NCBI GenBank assembly: GCA_963815285.1
Contig: CAWFGB010000008.1
Coordinates: forward strand, 682,001 to 746,000
Length of the DNA: 64,000 nucleotides
Source: JACCSI01 sp963815285
GTDB lineage: Bacteria > Acidobacteriota > Vicinamibacteria > Vicinamibacterales > UBA2999
Direction of reading: 5' to 3'
Within the stretch, counting starts at the first letter, position 1. The number at the start of each line of letters is the position of its first letter. The position numbers and the translations under genes are program-made. The notes beneath the pieces are model-generated. The model searched no databases and was not told the origin of the DNA. It saw nothing but the letters and a program-made list of their open reading frames with translations. Positions 42,525 through 50,604 of the stretch are shown piece by piece.

Positions 42525-44156
42525 ATGTCCGCATTCTCGGGCGCACGCCGCGTCCCGCCGCCGCAAAATGACCCAAACCTCTCGTACGCGCCGGGATCGC
42601 CCGAAAGGGCCGAGCTGAAAGCCAAGCTCAAGGCCATGGCCGACCAGCGCCTAGACATCCCGCTGGTCATCGGCGGGTGTGAAGTACGAACCGGCAACAC
42701 CGCACAGACCGTCATGCCGCACAAGCACGCGCACGTGCTGGCCAATTGGCACAAGGCAGGAAAAACCGAGGTGGAGCAGGCCATTGCCGCGGCGGTGAAG
42801 GCCCGTCGGGACTGGGCGAACTGGCCGTGGGAGGATCGTGCGGCGGTGTTTCTCCGTGCCGCCGAGCTGCTGACCACGACGTGGCGGCAGACGCTCAATG
42901 CGGCGACCATGCTCGGCCAGTCGAAGACGGCCTATCAGGCAGAAATTGACGCCGCCAGCGAGCTGGTGGATTTCTGGCGCTTCAACGTCGCCTTCGCGCA
43001 GGAGCTATACGAAGAGCAGCCGCTCAGCTCGCATGGCACGTGGAATCAGTCCGACTATCGCGGCCTCGAGGGATTCGTCTACGCGGTGACCCCGTTCAAC
43101 TTCACCGCCATTGCCGGGAACTTGCCGGGTGCGCCTGCCCTCATGGGCTGCACGGTCGTGTGGAAGCCGGCATCGAGCGCGATGCTGAGCGCGTACTACA
43201 TCGTCAAGCTCCTGCAGGCCGCCGGCCTACCGCCCGGCGTGATCAACTTCGTCCCGGGTGATGCGTCGGAAGTGTCGAACAACGTGCTCGATCACCCGGA
43301 GTTCGCCGGCCTGCACTTCACGGGCTCGACCGGTGTGTTCAACAGCATCTGGCAGCGAGTGGGCGGTAATCTCGGCAAGTACCGTTCTTACCCGCGGATC
43401 GTCGGAGAAACCGGCGGGAAGGACTTCGTCGTCGTCCATCCGTCTGCCGATCCGCAGGAGGTGGCGGTGGCGCTCGTGCGCGGCGCGTTCGAGTATCAGG
43501 GACAAAAGTGTTCCGCAGCGAGCCGAGCGTATCTGCCGAAGTCGTTGTGGGGCACCATCAAGGACCGCATGCTCGGCATGCTGTCCGAGATCAAGATGGG
43601 CGACGTGCGCGACTTCCGCAACTTCATGGGCGCGGTGATCGATGAGAAGTCGTTCAAGAAGATTAGCGATTACCTCGCCGATGCGAAGCAGAACGCGACG
43701 GTGATCGCGGGCGGCGAGGCGAAAGGCGAAGAGGGCTTCTTCATTCAACCCACCATTGTCGAAGCCGACCGACCTGACTATCGGCTGATGTGCGAGGAGA
43801 TTTTCGGACCGGTGCTGACGGTCTACGTCTACGAGGATGGTGAGTGGTCGAACATCTTGAAGACGGTGGATGCAACCTCGCCCTATGCCTTGACCGGCGC
43901 TGTGTTCGCGACCGACCGCCGTGCGGTTCGAGAGGCCGCGCTGGCACTACGCGATTCCGCAGGTAACTTCTACATCAACGACAAGCCCACCGGCGCGGTG
44001 GTTGGCCAGCAGCCGTTCGGCGGCGCCCGTGCTTCCGGCACCAACGACAAAGCTGGATCGAAGATGAACCTGCTGCGCTGGGTCAGCGCGCGGAGTGTGA
44101 AGGAAACGTTCTCGCCGCCGCGGGATTACAAGTATCCGTTCATGCAAGAACAATAG
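42525..44156 (+). CDS. L-glutamate gamma-semialdehyde (1-pyrroline-5-carboxylate) dehydrogenase
   Basis: 543 residues with AAGGAG 5 bases before the ATG and TAGAAT about 32 bases upstream. It is an aldehyde dehydrogenase of the P5CDH group 1 type: FVYAVTPFNFTAIAGNLPGA, LHFTGSTGVFNSIW, ETGGKDF, the catalytic cysteine C329 (GQKCSAASRAYLP), and the family C-terminus (GAVVGQQPFGGARASGTNDK). The enzyme oxidises glutamate semialdehyde to glutamate with NAD+, the last step of proline and arginine breakdown. No proline dehydrogenase is in the window. Confidence 0.9.
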   Translation: MSAFSGARRVPPPQNDPNLSYAPGSPERAELKAKLKAMADQRLDIPLVIGGCEVRTGNTAQTVMPHKHAHVLANWHKAGKTEVEQAIAAAVKARRDWANWPWEDRAAVFLRAAELLTTTWRQTLNAATMLGQSKTAYQAEIDAASELVDFWRFNVAFAQELYEEQPLSSHGTWNQSDYRGLEGFVYAVTPFNFTAIAGNLPGAPALMGCTVVWKPASSAMLSAYYIVKLLQAAGLPPGVINFVPGDASEVSNNVLDHPEFAGLHFTGSTGVFNSIWQRVGGNLGKYRSYPRIVGETGGKDFVVVHPSADPQEVAVALVRGAFEYQGQKCSAASRAYLPKSLWGTIKDRMLGMLSEIKMGDVRDFRNFMGAVIDEKSFKKISDYLADAKQNATVIAGGEAKGEEGFFIQPTIVEADRPDYRLMCEEIFGPVLTVYVYEDGEWSNILKTVDATSPYALTGAVFATDRRAVREAALALRDSAGNFYINDKPTGAVVGQQPFGGARASGTNDKAGSKMNLLRWVSARSVKETFSPPRDYKYPFMQEQ

Positions 44157-44175
44157 GGATCACCGGGTTCCAGCC

Positions 44176-44216
44176 AAAAAAAAGGCCCGGACATCAACTG
44201 AAGTGATGCCCGGGCC
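44176..44216 (-). terminator. Intrinsic terminator for the GNAT gene
   Basis: GGCCCGG (44184-44190) and CATCA (44192-44196) pair with TGATG (44204-44208) and CCGGGCC (44210-44216) around a 7-base loop. Read on the minus strand, the stem is followed by eight T (44183-44176). The plus strand has no T-tract, so it acts mainly on minus-strand transcripts. Confidence 0.85.
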
Positions 44217-44270
44217 AACGGGTGATGCAATGCGCGGCGCGTAGCGCGGGTAGGGCTGGTTGTGTGGTTT

Positions 44271-44810
44271 CTAATTGATCGTCACGTAGACGTTCTCCCG
44301 CGCCTCGCGCCAATCGCTATCGAGCACCGACCACAAGTTCTGATCAAGGTACTCGCCGTTGCGGAGAAACGATCGCCGGAGCACACCCTCGCACGTCGCC
44401 CCCATTTTGCGCAGCGCACCGTTGCCGCGTCCGTTGCGCACCGCTGCCCTGGCTTCGAGCCGGTGCACTCTCAACGTGTCGAACGAGAACTCGAGTATCA
44501 GCTCGGCGCTGGCCTGGAACAGCCCTGTGCCCCAGAAAGGCGATCCAATCGCGAAACCCCACTCGGCGGTGGCAAAGCCGGGCTCGAGTTGACGCACCTG
44601 GAAGATTCCGATTGCGCTGTCCATGCCTGCGGGCACAACGCCGAAGCACGCGTATCGTCCAGCCTGACGCTCAGCGTTGGCCCACACAATAAAGCGCTCG
44701 AATCCGTCGACCGTCGTCGGCGGCGGCGAGATGAAGCGCGCCACCTCCTCGGTCGTCAGCATCGCCAGCAGCGCTGGTGCATCGCTCAGCTGCAGTTCGC
44801 GCAGCGTCAC
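44271..44810 (-). CDS. GNAT-family N-acetyltransferase (RimJ/RimL type)
   Basis: 179 residues with GTG start (VTLRELQLSDAPALLAMLTT). The GNAT core is visible: beta strands 2-4 (GRYACFGVVPAGMDSAIGIF, FATAEWGFAIG), the acetyl-CoA loop region (WGTGLFQASAELILEFSF) and the RimJ/L-type HRLEARAAVRNGRGNGALRK followed by GATCEGVLRRSF. Such enzymes acetylate N-terminal or small-molecule amines. A good terminator lies 55 bases downstream of its stop. Confidence 0.86.
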   Translation of the reverse strand: MTLRELQLSDAPALLAMLTTEEVARFISPPPTTVDGFERFIVWANAERQAGRYACFGVVPAGMDSAIGIFQVRQLEPGFATAEWGFAIGSPFWGTGLFQASAELILEFSFDTLRVHRLEARAAVRNGRGNGALRKMGATCEGVLRRSFLRNGEYLDQNLWSVLDSDWREARENVYVTIN

Positions 44811-44982
44811 GGTGCCGCTCGAGAGGTACAGGAAGACCCTTCTCCCAGTCCGTGCTGACGATTGAGTGATTCATCGCCATGGTGATCGTGGCTGCCATGG
44901 TGGCCTCGTTGAATGGCATCTTCTCCATTACTCGAGCTTTCCTTCCGGTGAGGTTGTCGTGGTTGTTGTTGAGGAAGCCGGC

Positions 44983-47019
44983 TCACTGCCCTGCGGGAAC
45001 GAGGTACTCGAACAGGTCGTCCCAAACCGTCACGTCGAACGCCTCAATCTCCGCCGTGTCGTCGTTGAAGGACGTCTCCTCGGCGGAGTTGCCCCACACG
45101 ATGTTGTTGCCCCAGTCGCTCTGGCCCCAGACGATGTTGTCCCCATCGCTTTGGCCCCAAACGATGTTTTCCAGATAGCTCTGGCCCCACACGATGTTCT
45201 GACCCCAGACGATGTTGTCCGCATCGGCCTGACCCCACACGATGTTGTCGCCGGCCTGGCCCCACACGATGTTGTCGTCGTACTGACCCCAGACTATGTT
45301 CTGACCCCAGACGATGTTCTGGCCCCAAACGATGTTGTCGCAGCCGGCAGTGCGACAGTTGTCGCCCCACACGATGTTTTGCCCGAGTGGGGTGCGCGTG
45401 TCACCCCAGACGACGTTGTTGGCCCACGCTGTACCGTAGGGCGTGAGCACGCCGCCAGTGACGCGGTGATTGCCCCAGATGATGTGCTTCGACCATCCCG
45501 TCATCGAGGGATAGACCATGCCGGGCTTACCTTGTGCGAAGTACTCGGCGAGCACGACCGCCGCGCGCGCGTTGAGGAACCCCGCACCTTGCGTCAGGTA
45601 GTCGTAGTTTGTGTACACCTGCGAGGTGAACTGCAGAATCGCCTTGACCATGTTGGGTGTCAGCGACGGGTTGGCGTGCAGCATCAGTGCAACCGTGCCG
45701 GCCACGACCGGTGCCGCCATGCTGGTGCCGCTCAGCGTCAGGTACGGCATGTAGCCGATGCCACCGATCGAACCGCTCGAGAGCAGCGATGACTTCTCGA
45801 CATACAACCGGCTGAGCGGGTCGCTCAGCGAGACCGTGCCGGTGCCAGGCGCCACAAGGTCGGGTTTGGCCGCGAAGTCAATCATCGTGGGACCCCGCGA
45901 GCTGTACGGCGCAACGATGTCGTCCCGCCGATCGGTCGTGCCCTCGGTGCTCGAGGCGCCAATGGTCAGCACCCAAGGAGCGTTGCCGGGGGCGCCGATG
46001 GCGCCGTATTGAGGGGATCCATCCTTTGCCTTGCCCATATTGCCGGCCGAGGCGATTACCACGATGCCCGCCTCCACCGCGCGCTTGGCGGCCTGAGTCA
46101 GCGGGTCGGTGTGATACGACTCGAACACGCCGGCACCGAGCGAAAGGTTTATGACGCGTATGTTGTAGGCCGCTTTGCGAGCGATGGCGTAGTCGATTGC
46201 CGCGATGACTTTGCTTATCGAACCGCCACCGTTCTGATCGAGCGCCTTGAGAGAGACGAGGTGCGCCCCCGGCGCTATTGCTTCGCGGGTGCCCTGCGTG
46301 TCGTAGCCGTTGCCGGCGATGATGCCGGACACGTGCGTCCCGTGACCCCAGTCGTCGTACGCCGCGGACCGCCCATTGACGAAATCCTTGAAGTGCGCGA
46401 CGCGCTGATTGGCCGGCAGCAACAGCCCGGTCGCAGAGAACGACGTTGACGCCAGCGTCACTGGCGACGGCTGCTTCTGCCCGTAACCTCTGATCCGAAG
46501 GTCGTCATGCCAACCCGTGATACCCGAGTCGATGACGGCCACGCCGACGCCGGCACCGGTGTAGCCCATGAGGGCGACCACCGTTCGCGAGCCGATAGTG
46601 ACCGCCGTTCGTGCCACATCGCCCGACACCGGCCGGTCATGATGAATGTGTTTGACCCGCGGGTGTTCGGCCAGTTGTTTCAGCAGCCCATTCGGCACGC
46701 GCAACACTCGACCATTCATCCCCTCGAGGCGCGGGCCCTTGCGGCCAAATCCGTATATAACGCCGGCATCGTCGCCTCCGTCGGTGAATTCGACGATGAC
46801 ATCGGTATCACCCGTACTCTCCGGAGCCTTGGCGCGCAGTTCCCTATCGAGCTTGCGCTCGGCCGGCGTGAGCAGCGCGACCGTCGTCGGTTCGCCTTGG
46901 GCGGCATGGATCGGCCGGGGTGCGACGAATATCAGCGCGAGTAGCAGAATGGACGGCAATACCGACTTGGAACCCCAAGTGACCTTGCGCCTGATCTTGG
47001 CGGACGACCGGCTTCGCAT
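44983..47019 (-). CDS. Secreted S8 subtilisin-like protease with C-terminal NIVWGQ repeats
   Basis: 678 residues with a signal peptide (about 18-40). Complete catalytic triad: D164 (AVIDSGITG), H226 (WGHGTHVSG), S433 (LSGTSMAAPVVAG); oxyanion Asn in ASAGNMG. A propeptide-like region spans about 72-130. The C-terminus carries HIIWGN, NVVWGD and eleven NIVWG copies separated by 1-6 variable polar residues (NIVWGQSYLE, NIVWGQSDGD, NIVWGQAGD). It is a paralogue of the protease at 19168-20898, but here the repeats are diverged at DNA level and irregular in spacing. Likely an extracellular or surface protease; the role of the repeat is unknown. Confidence 0.9.
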   Translation of the reverse strand: MRSRSSAKIRRKVTWGSKSVLPSILLLALIFVAPRPIHAAQGEPTTVALLTPAERKLDRELRAKAPESTGDTDVIVEFTDGGDDAGVIYGFGRKGPRLEGMNGRVLRVPNGLLKQLAEHPRVKHIHHDRPVSGDVARTAVTIGSRTVVALMGYTGAGVGVAVIDSGITGWHDDLRIRGYGQKQPSPVTLASTSFSATGLLLPANQRVAHFKDFVNGRSAAYDDWGHGTHVSGIIAGNGYDTQGTREAIAPGAHLVSLKALDQNGGGSISKVIAAIDYAIARKAAYNIRVINLSLGAGVFESYHTDPLTQAAKRAVEAGIVVIASAGNMGKAKDGSPQYGAIGAPGNAPWVLTIGASSTEGTTDRRDDIVAPYSSRGPTMIDFAAKPDLVAPGTGTVSLSDPLSRLYVEKSSLLSSGSIGGIGYMPYLTLSGTSMAAPVVAGTVALMLHANPSLTPNMVKAILQFTSQVYTNYDYLTQGAGFLNARAAVVLAEYFAQGKPGMVYPSMTGWSKHIIWGNHRVTGGVLTPYGTAWANNVVWGDTRTPLGQNIVWGDNCRTAGCDNIVWGQNIVWGQNIVWGQYDDNIVWGQAGDNIVWGQADADNIVWGQNIVWGQSYLENIVWGQSDGDNIVWGQSDWGNNIVWGNSAEETSFNDDTAEIEAFDVTVWDDLFEYLVPAGQ
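45085..45480 (-). repeat. Irregular NIVWG-coding repeat region
   Basis: Eleven exact and two variant copies of an AACATCGTCTGGGG-like unit with variable spacers, coding the tail of the second subtilase. Spacer lengths keep the reading frame. Confidence 0.8.
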
Positions 47020-47239
47020 GCCTGGCAGTTCAGCAATACGCGGGCCACGAGGTACGTCAACGCACCTTTGTTGGTTTTATTGTCATATAAAGTCTTAAAT
47101 GAGACCGTTTCTGCTGGCCTCTGCACATGCTCATTTGCGGCGCGTGGGGCCGCTGGCAGGGCTCGATTTGAGGAGCGCCACCGAGCTTCTGTTCCAATTC
47201 AGGCCATGGAGCGGGCGAACCTGCCGGAATATTTCGGCT

Positions 47240-47262
47240 AAACCATTTAAAATGAATGGTTT
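47240..47262. promoter_or_regulatory. Perfect inverted repeat AAACCATT-N7-AATGGTTT
   Basis: An AT-rich palindrome in GC-rich surroundings, between divergent genes; candidate operator or hairpin. No T-tract follows on either strand. Confidence 0.4.
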
Positions 47263-47346
47263 ATCGCGAAATGTTCCAGTTTGCGTCAGCGGCTCCTGGA
47301 TTTGGACACCACGCGCCTAGCGGGTGCCGACTCGGTGAGGTCCGGC

Positions 47347-47352
47347 TATAAT
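47347..47352 (+). promoter_or_regulatory. -10 box TATAAT
   Basis: Perfect TATAAT, 11 bases before ATG 47364, giving a leader of about 5 bases. Confidence 0.5.
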
Positions 47353-47363
47353 TTTTGTCCGCC

Positions 47364-47789
47364 ATGTCTACGAATGTCTCTAGTGAAGCGGCCCGCGAGG
47401 CCTTACGGCGGGATCATGAGGTCCGCCTCGTGACCAGCGAAGAAGAAGGGTCTGCGGCCGAAGCGCTTCTCCCTGGCGTCTACGGTTTCACGGCCTCACC
47501 GGTGCTGGCATCCCCGCTGTTCGCCGTGCGCCGCTATCGAAACTTCGAAGTTCACCGGCTGGCGGATGGCGTGCGTTTGATTGGTTTCGTCTCACCCGCC
47601 GCTGCCGCGCAGCTGACGCATCCCACCAGTGAGGTCGTCACCGTGAAGATTTACCCGGATGCTGATGGGGATGCGCCCGTCATCGTCGCAATCCCGTACG
47701 ACCGCATCGTCCAGCATCGCCAGTACGCGGTTCGAAACGCCGAGGCCATCTCACTCCAGGTGATGACCGGGGATACCGTAGGCGCCTAG
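47364..47789 (+). CDS. Hypothetical cytoplasmic protein
   Basis: 141 residues from the ATG at 47364 (MSTNVSSEAAREALRRDHEV). A central beta-rich region (LFAVRRYRNFEVHRLADGVR, LIGFVSPAAAAQL, SEVVTVKIYPDADGDAPVIV) ends in DRIVQHRQYAVRNAEAISLQ. No signal peptide, no recognised motif. The ATG at 47355 is closer to the -10 box and less likely. Confidence 0.6.
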   Translation: MSTNVSSEAAREALRRDHEVRLVTSEEEGSAAEALLPGVYGFTASPVLASPLFAVRRYRNFEVHRLADGVRLIGFVSPAAAAQLTHPTSEVVTVKIYPDADGDAPVIVAIPYDRIVQHRQYAVRNAEAISLQVMTGDTVGA

Positions 47790-47820
47790 CCCGCCTGGCC
47801 CGAGCGGCCGTCGTCAAAGC

Positions 47821-47855
47821 ACTGCGGAGTGCGGTCTGGAGACCGGCCCCACAGG
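47821..47855 (-). repeat. Dispersed palindromic repeat, copy 2 (GGTCT/AGACC)
   Basis: On the minus strand CCTGTGGGGCCGGTCTCCAG then ACCGCACTCCGCAGT; matches the copy at 34724-34756 over about 30 bases. Confidence 0.55.
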
Positions 47856-47906
47856 GGTTCAGCCAGATTCCTGTCTTCACGGTTCACTGTTCGCCCGCCA
47901 CGAGCA

Positions 47907-47912
47907 TAGAAT
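47907..47912 (+). promoter_or_regulatory. -10 box TAGAAT, leaderless GTG start
   Basis: TAGAAT, 6 bases, then GTG 47919. Confidence 0.5.
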
Positions 47913-47918
47913 GCAGCC

Positions 47919-48743
47919 GTGCGAGCCCTGAAGCCGTCGATGGCCGTTGTGGCGCTGGTGATCTGTGCGTCCGCGAGCTACGCCGCGGCGCAAGAGACCG
48001 GGCTGACGCCCGACCAACAGCGCGAATTCCTGCTGACGGCGAAAATCGTCAGCTCTCGGCCCATCGGCCGCGGCATAACCGGAGCGCTCCGTCTGACATT
48101 GAGCGACGGCAGCCTGACCCACGATGCGGCCTTTCAATCCATCGACCAACGAACATCCGCGGCGGCTCGGCAGCGCATGGAGAAGCGCGCCGGCGAGCTG
48201 AACTTCGTGGACAGCTACATGTACAATCTCGCCGCCTATGAGATCTCGCGCCTGCTCGGCGTCGACGACATGATGCCGGTGACTGTCGAACGCCGGTGGC
48301 AGGGTAAGACAGGGTCACTCTCGTGGTGGGTGGACGACGTGATGATGGACGAAGCCGAGCGCGAAAAGTCGGCAGCGAAGCCGCCGCGTCCGCTGGATTT
48401 CCACCGCCAGCGCATGAAGATGACCGTCTTTGCCGAGCTGGTCGGCGACGTCGACCGCAACCAGGGCAACATCCTCTACCTCAAAGACTGGCGCGTCGTG
48501 ATGATCGACTTTACACGTGCCTTCCGGCTCCACCGCGAGTTGCGCTCTCCTCCGGCGCTCACGTCTATCGATCGCGGCTTGTGGGAGCGGCTGCAAGTCC
48601 TGACACTCGATGCGCTGCGGCGGCCGACCGATCGGTACCTGACGCTTGAAGAGAGCGCTGCGCTCATGCGGCGCAACGAGGTCCTTGTCCAGCACTACAC
48701 CCGACTCATCAGCGAGCGTGGGGAGAAGGCCGTCCTCTACTGA
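47919..48743 (+). CDS. Secreted protein with PI3K/Fam20-like kinase motifs
   Basis: 274 residues, GTG start, signal peptide about 1-25 (VALVICASASYAAAQ). The C-terminal half shows two motifs in the order seen in atypical kinases of the PI3K/HipA/Fam20 type: GDVDRNQGNILY (D179 as possible catalytic Asp, N184 as metal ligand) and, 13 residues on, VVMIDFTRAF (D197, a DFG-like metal Asp). The segment MYNLAAYEISRLLGVDDMMP followed by VTVERRWQGKTGSLSWWVDD resembles the region before the catalytic loop in these proteins. A clear glycine-rich loop is not seen, so activity is unproven. If real, it would phosphorylate a target outside the cytoplasm. Confidence 0.6.
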   Translation: MRALKPSMAVVALVICASASYAAAQETGLTPDQQREFLLTAKIVSSRPIGRGITGALRLTLSDGSLTHDAAFQSIDQRTSAAARQRMEKRAGELNFVDSYMYNLAAYEISRLLGVDDMMPVTVERRWQGKTGSLSWWVDDVMMDEAEREKSAAKPPRPLDFHRQRMKMTVFAELVGDVDRNQGNILYLKDWRVVMIDFTRAFRLHRELRSPPALTSIDRGLWERLQVLTLDALRRPTDRYLTLEESAALMRRNEVLVQHYTRLISERGEKAVLY

Positions 48744-48772
48744 CGGGTATGTAGCTTGCACAGCAGAGCGGC

Positions 48773-49927
48773 ATGGCGAAAAACAGCCCCGCTCTGGATA
48801 CTGCGTTACGCGATCAACTGGAACGCCTTGCCTCGTATGAGCCTCAGCACGTCCCGGTGGTGAGCCTCTATCTGAATCTCACGCCCGACCAGCACGGCCG
48901 TGACAACTATGAAGCGTTCGTCCGCAAAGCATTTGCCGAGCGAGTGAAGGCCTTCAAGGAAAACTCTGCCGAACGCGCGAGCCTTGAACGCGATATCGAG
49001 CGCATCAACCAATATCTGTCTGAAGAGATCAACCGCTCCTCGAACGGGCTCGCGCTCTTTGCGTCGTCGGGCGCCGGCGAGTTCTTTGAAGCAGTGCAGC
49101 TCGACGCCCCACTCGAGGATCACTGGCTTTTTGTCGGGTCCGTGCCGCACCTCTACCCGCTGGCCAAGGTCATCGACCAACATCCGCGCTATGCGTCGGT
49201 CATTCTGGACACGAATCGAGCCCGCATCTTCGTGTTCGGGTTGGGCAGCGTTGAACGTCGCGAGCAGGTGACCGGCGAGAAGACCAAACGCACCTCAATG
49301 GGCGGCTGGTCGCAGGCCCGTTACCAGCGCCACAACGAGAACGTCCACATGAGCCACGTGAAGGAGGTCGTCGAGACCCTCGACCGGATCGTGACAGCCG
49401 ACAACATCGCTCACATCATCGTTGCCGGCGACGATGTCGTCGTGCCGCTGCTCAAAGAACAGCTGCCGAAACATCTGCAGGAAAAGCTGGTGGATGTGTT
49501 GTCACTCCAGCGCAACGCCGGAGAGGCCGAGATTATCGAAGCCACCCTTGCCGTGCTTCGACATAAGGACGCCGACACAGATGCTGAGCGCGTGCAGGAG
49601 CTCATCGGCGCCTGGCAAAGCGGAGGTCTGGGAGTCATGGGCGCTGATTCGACGCTCAGGGCGCTGCAGATTGGCCAGGTCGACGAACTGCTGATCACGG
49701 GAACGCCACAGCAGCTCGGTGGAGCGAGACTCCCGGATGACGCCGCGCCCGGCCCCGTCAAGGTGGAAACGTCGGCGTCCGGCGATACCGACGAGCGAAA
49801 GTTGAAACTGGCCGACGAGCTCGTGACACGCGCGCAACAAACCGGTGCAAGCGTTCGGTTCATCGAGGACGAGAGGTTGCTGAAGGAGTTCGGCGGCGTG
49901 GGCGCGCTGCTCCGGTTCCGAATTTGA
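48773..49927 (+). CDS. baeRF-type (bacterial/archaeal eRF1-like, Vms1-related) protein
   Basis: 384 residues, starting 29 bases after the previous gene. The eRF1-like core begins near residue 25 (VPVVSLYLNLTPDQHGRDNY). The signature GGWSQARYQRH (G177-G178-W-S-Q181) takes the place of the GGQ-type loop of release factors, and is followed by the eRF1 domain 3-like part (AHIIVAGDDVVVPLLKEQLP, QVDELLITGTPQQLGGARLP). Related proteins such as Vms1 cleave peptidyl-tRNA on stalled ribosomes; the bacterial group is thought to act in ribosome rescue or as ribosome-associated hydrolases. Followed after 43 bases by the basic-tailed protein gene, probably as an operon. Confidence 0.78.
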   Translation: MAKNSPALDTALRDQLERLASYEPQHVPVVSLYLNLTPDQHGRDNYEAFVRKAFAERVKAFKENSAERASLERDIERINQYLSEEINRSSNGLALFASSGAGEFFEAVQLDAPLEDHWLFVGSVPHLYPLAKVIDQHPRYASVILDTNRARIFVFGLGSVERREQVTGEKTKRTSMGGWSQARYQRHNENVHMSHVKEVVETLDRIVTADNIAHIIVAGDDVVVPLLKEQLPKHLQEKLVDVLSLQRNAGEAEIIEATLAVLRHKDADTDAERVQELIGAWQSGGLGVMGADSTLRALQIGQVDELLITGTPQQLGGARLPDDAAPGPVKVETSASGDTDERKLKLADELVTRAQQTGASVRFIEDERLLKEFGGVGALLRFRI

Positions 49928-49970
49928 ACGAATCGGTCCTGCGACGAACAAGATACAAGGGAGAGGGTCG

Positions 49971-50585
49971 ATGAGCCGTAGAAGCAATGTGAATCCCGAT
50001 CACTACAAAGTCGCCGGCCGGTTGACACCGGACGATCTCGCTCGTGAGCGTCGCAAGCAGGCCGAGCCGCTGTTGGGCGCGACGCGCGGCCGTCGCAGCA
50101 GGCCGATGCCTCCGTGGCTCAGGGCCGATCAAAGTGCGTCGTCCTCTCCCGAAGCCATCGTGGACGAGGCGATGTCGATGAATGCCAGCGACGACTCTGA
50201 CGGGGCCGCTCAGCAGCCTCAGGCCAAGCCGAGTCCGAACGCCAGAGGGAAACAGGGCGCCGGCGGCAGTAACGAACGCAAGACCGCACGTCGCCAATCA
50301 GAACAGCGCAAGCAGGACACTCCAACGGGCGCCACCCGCGGCGCGCGATCGGCTACCGCCAAACCACGATCGACCTCAAAGGCTTCCGGCGCAAGGGGCA
50401 CCCCGAAGGGTAACAAAGCGCCCAGGGCGCGTGCGTCAGCGGCACGGGCGGCGTCACCGCAACGCGCCGGACGGCCTGCCGCACGCAAGACCAAATCGCG
50501 TGGTACTCAGAAGGCGACGCCGAAGAAAGGCACGCGCGTGGCCGCGAAGAAGAGCAGCCCGCCGGCGAGGAAGAAGACCCGTTGA
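49971..50585 (+). CDS. Basic, low-complexity-tailed protein of unknown function
   Basis: 204 residues with a strong AGGGAGAGGG site before the ATG. The first about 65 residues form a compact-looking segment (YKVAGRLTPDDLARERRKQA, RPMPPWLRADQS). The remainder is disordered and Lys/Arg/Ala/Ser/Pro-rich (KKGTRVAAKKSSPPARKKTR at the end), like histone H1-type bacterial tails. It could bind nucleic acid or ribosomes; the placement after the baeRF-type gene favours RNA/ribosome. Not recognised as a named family. Confidence 0.6.
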   Translation: MSRRSNVNPDHYKVAGRLTPDDLARERRKQAEPLLGATRGRRSRPMPPWLRADQSASSSPEAIVDEAMSMNASDDSDGAAQQPQAKPSPNARGKQGAGGSNERKTARRQSEQRKQDTPTGATRGARSATAKPRSTSKASGARGTPKGNKAPRARASAARAASPQRAGRPAARKTKSRGTQKATPKKGTRVAAKKSSPPARKKTR

Positions 50586-50590
50586 CGTGC

Positions 50591-50596
50591 TAAGGT
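50591..50596 (+). promoter_or_regulatory. -10 box TAAGGT, leaderless start
   Basis: TAAGGT, 8 bases, then ATG 50605. Confidence 0.35.
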
Positions 50597-50604
50597 TTCG
50601 GCCC

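Larger units (their letters stand above)
47020..47363. other. 344-base divergent intergenic region with an inverted repeat
   Basis: AT-rich near 47060-47100 beside the subtilase start. A perfect 8-bp inverted repeat AAACCATT (47240-47247) / AATGGTTT (47255-47262) with a 7-base loop lies about 85 bases before TATAAT (47347-47352). No ORF. Confidence 0.5.

Noticed and set aside
50182..50604. N-terminal extension of the 3-hydroxyisobutyrate-dehydrogenase-like protein
   Set aside because: It is an out-of-frame reading of the basic-tailed gene. The Rossmann motif begins right at ATG 50605.
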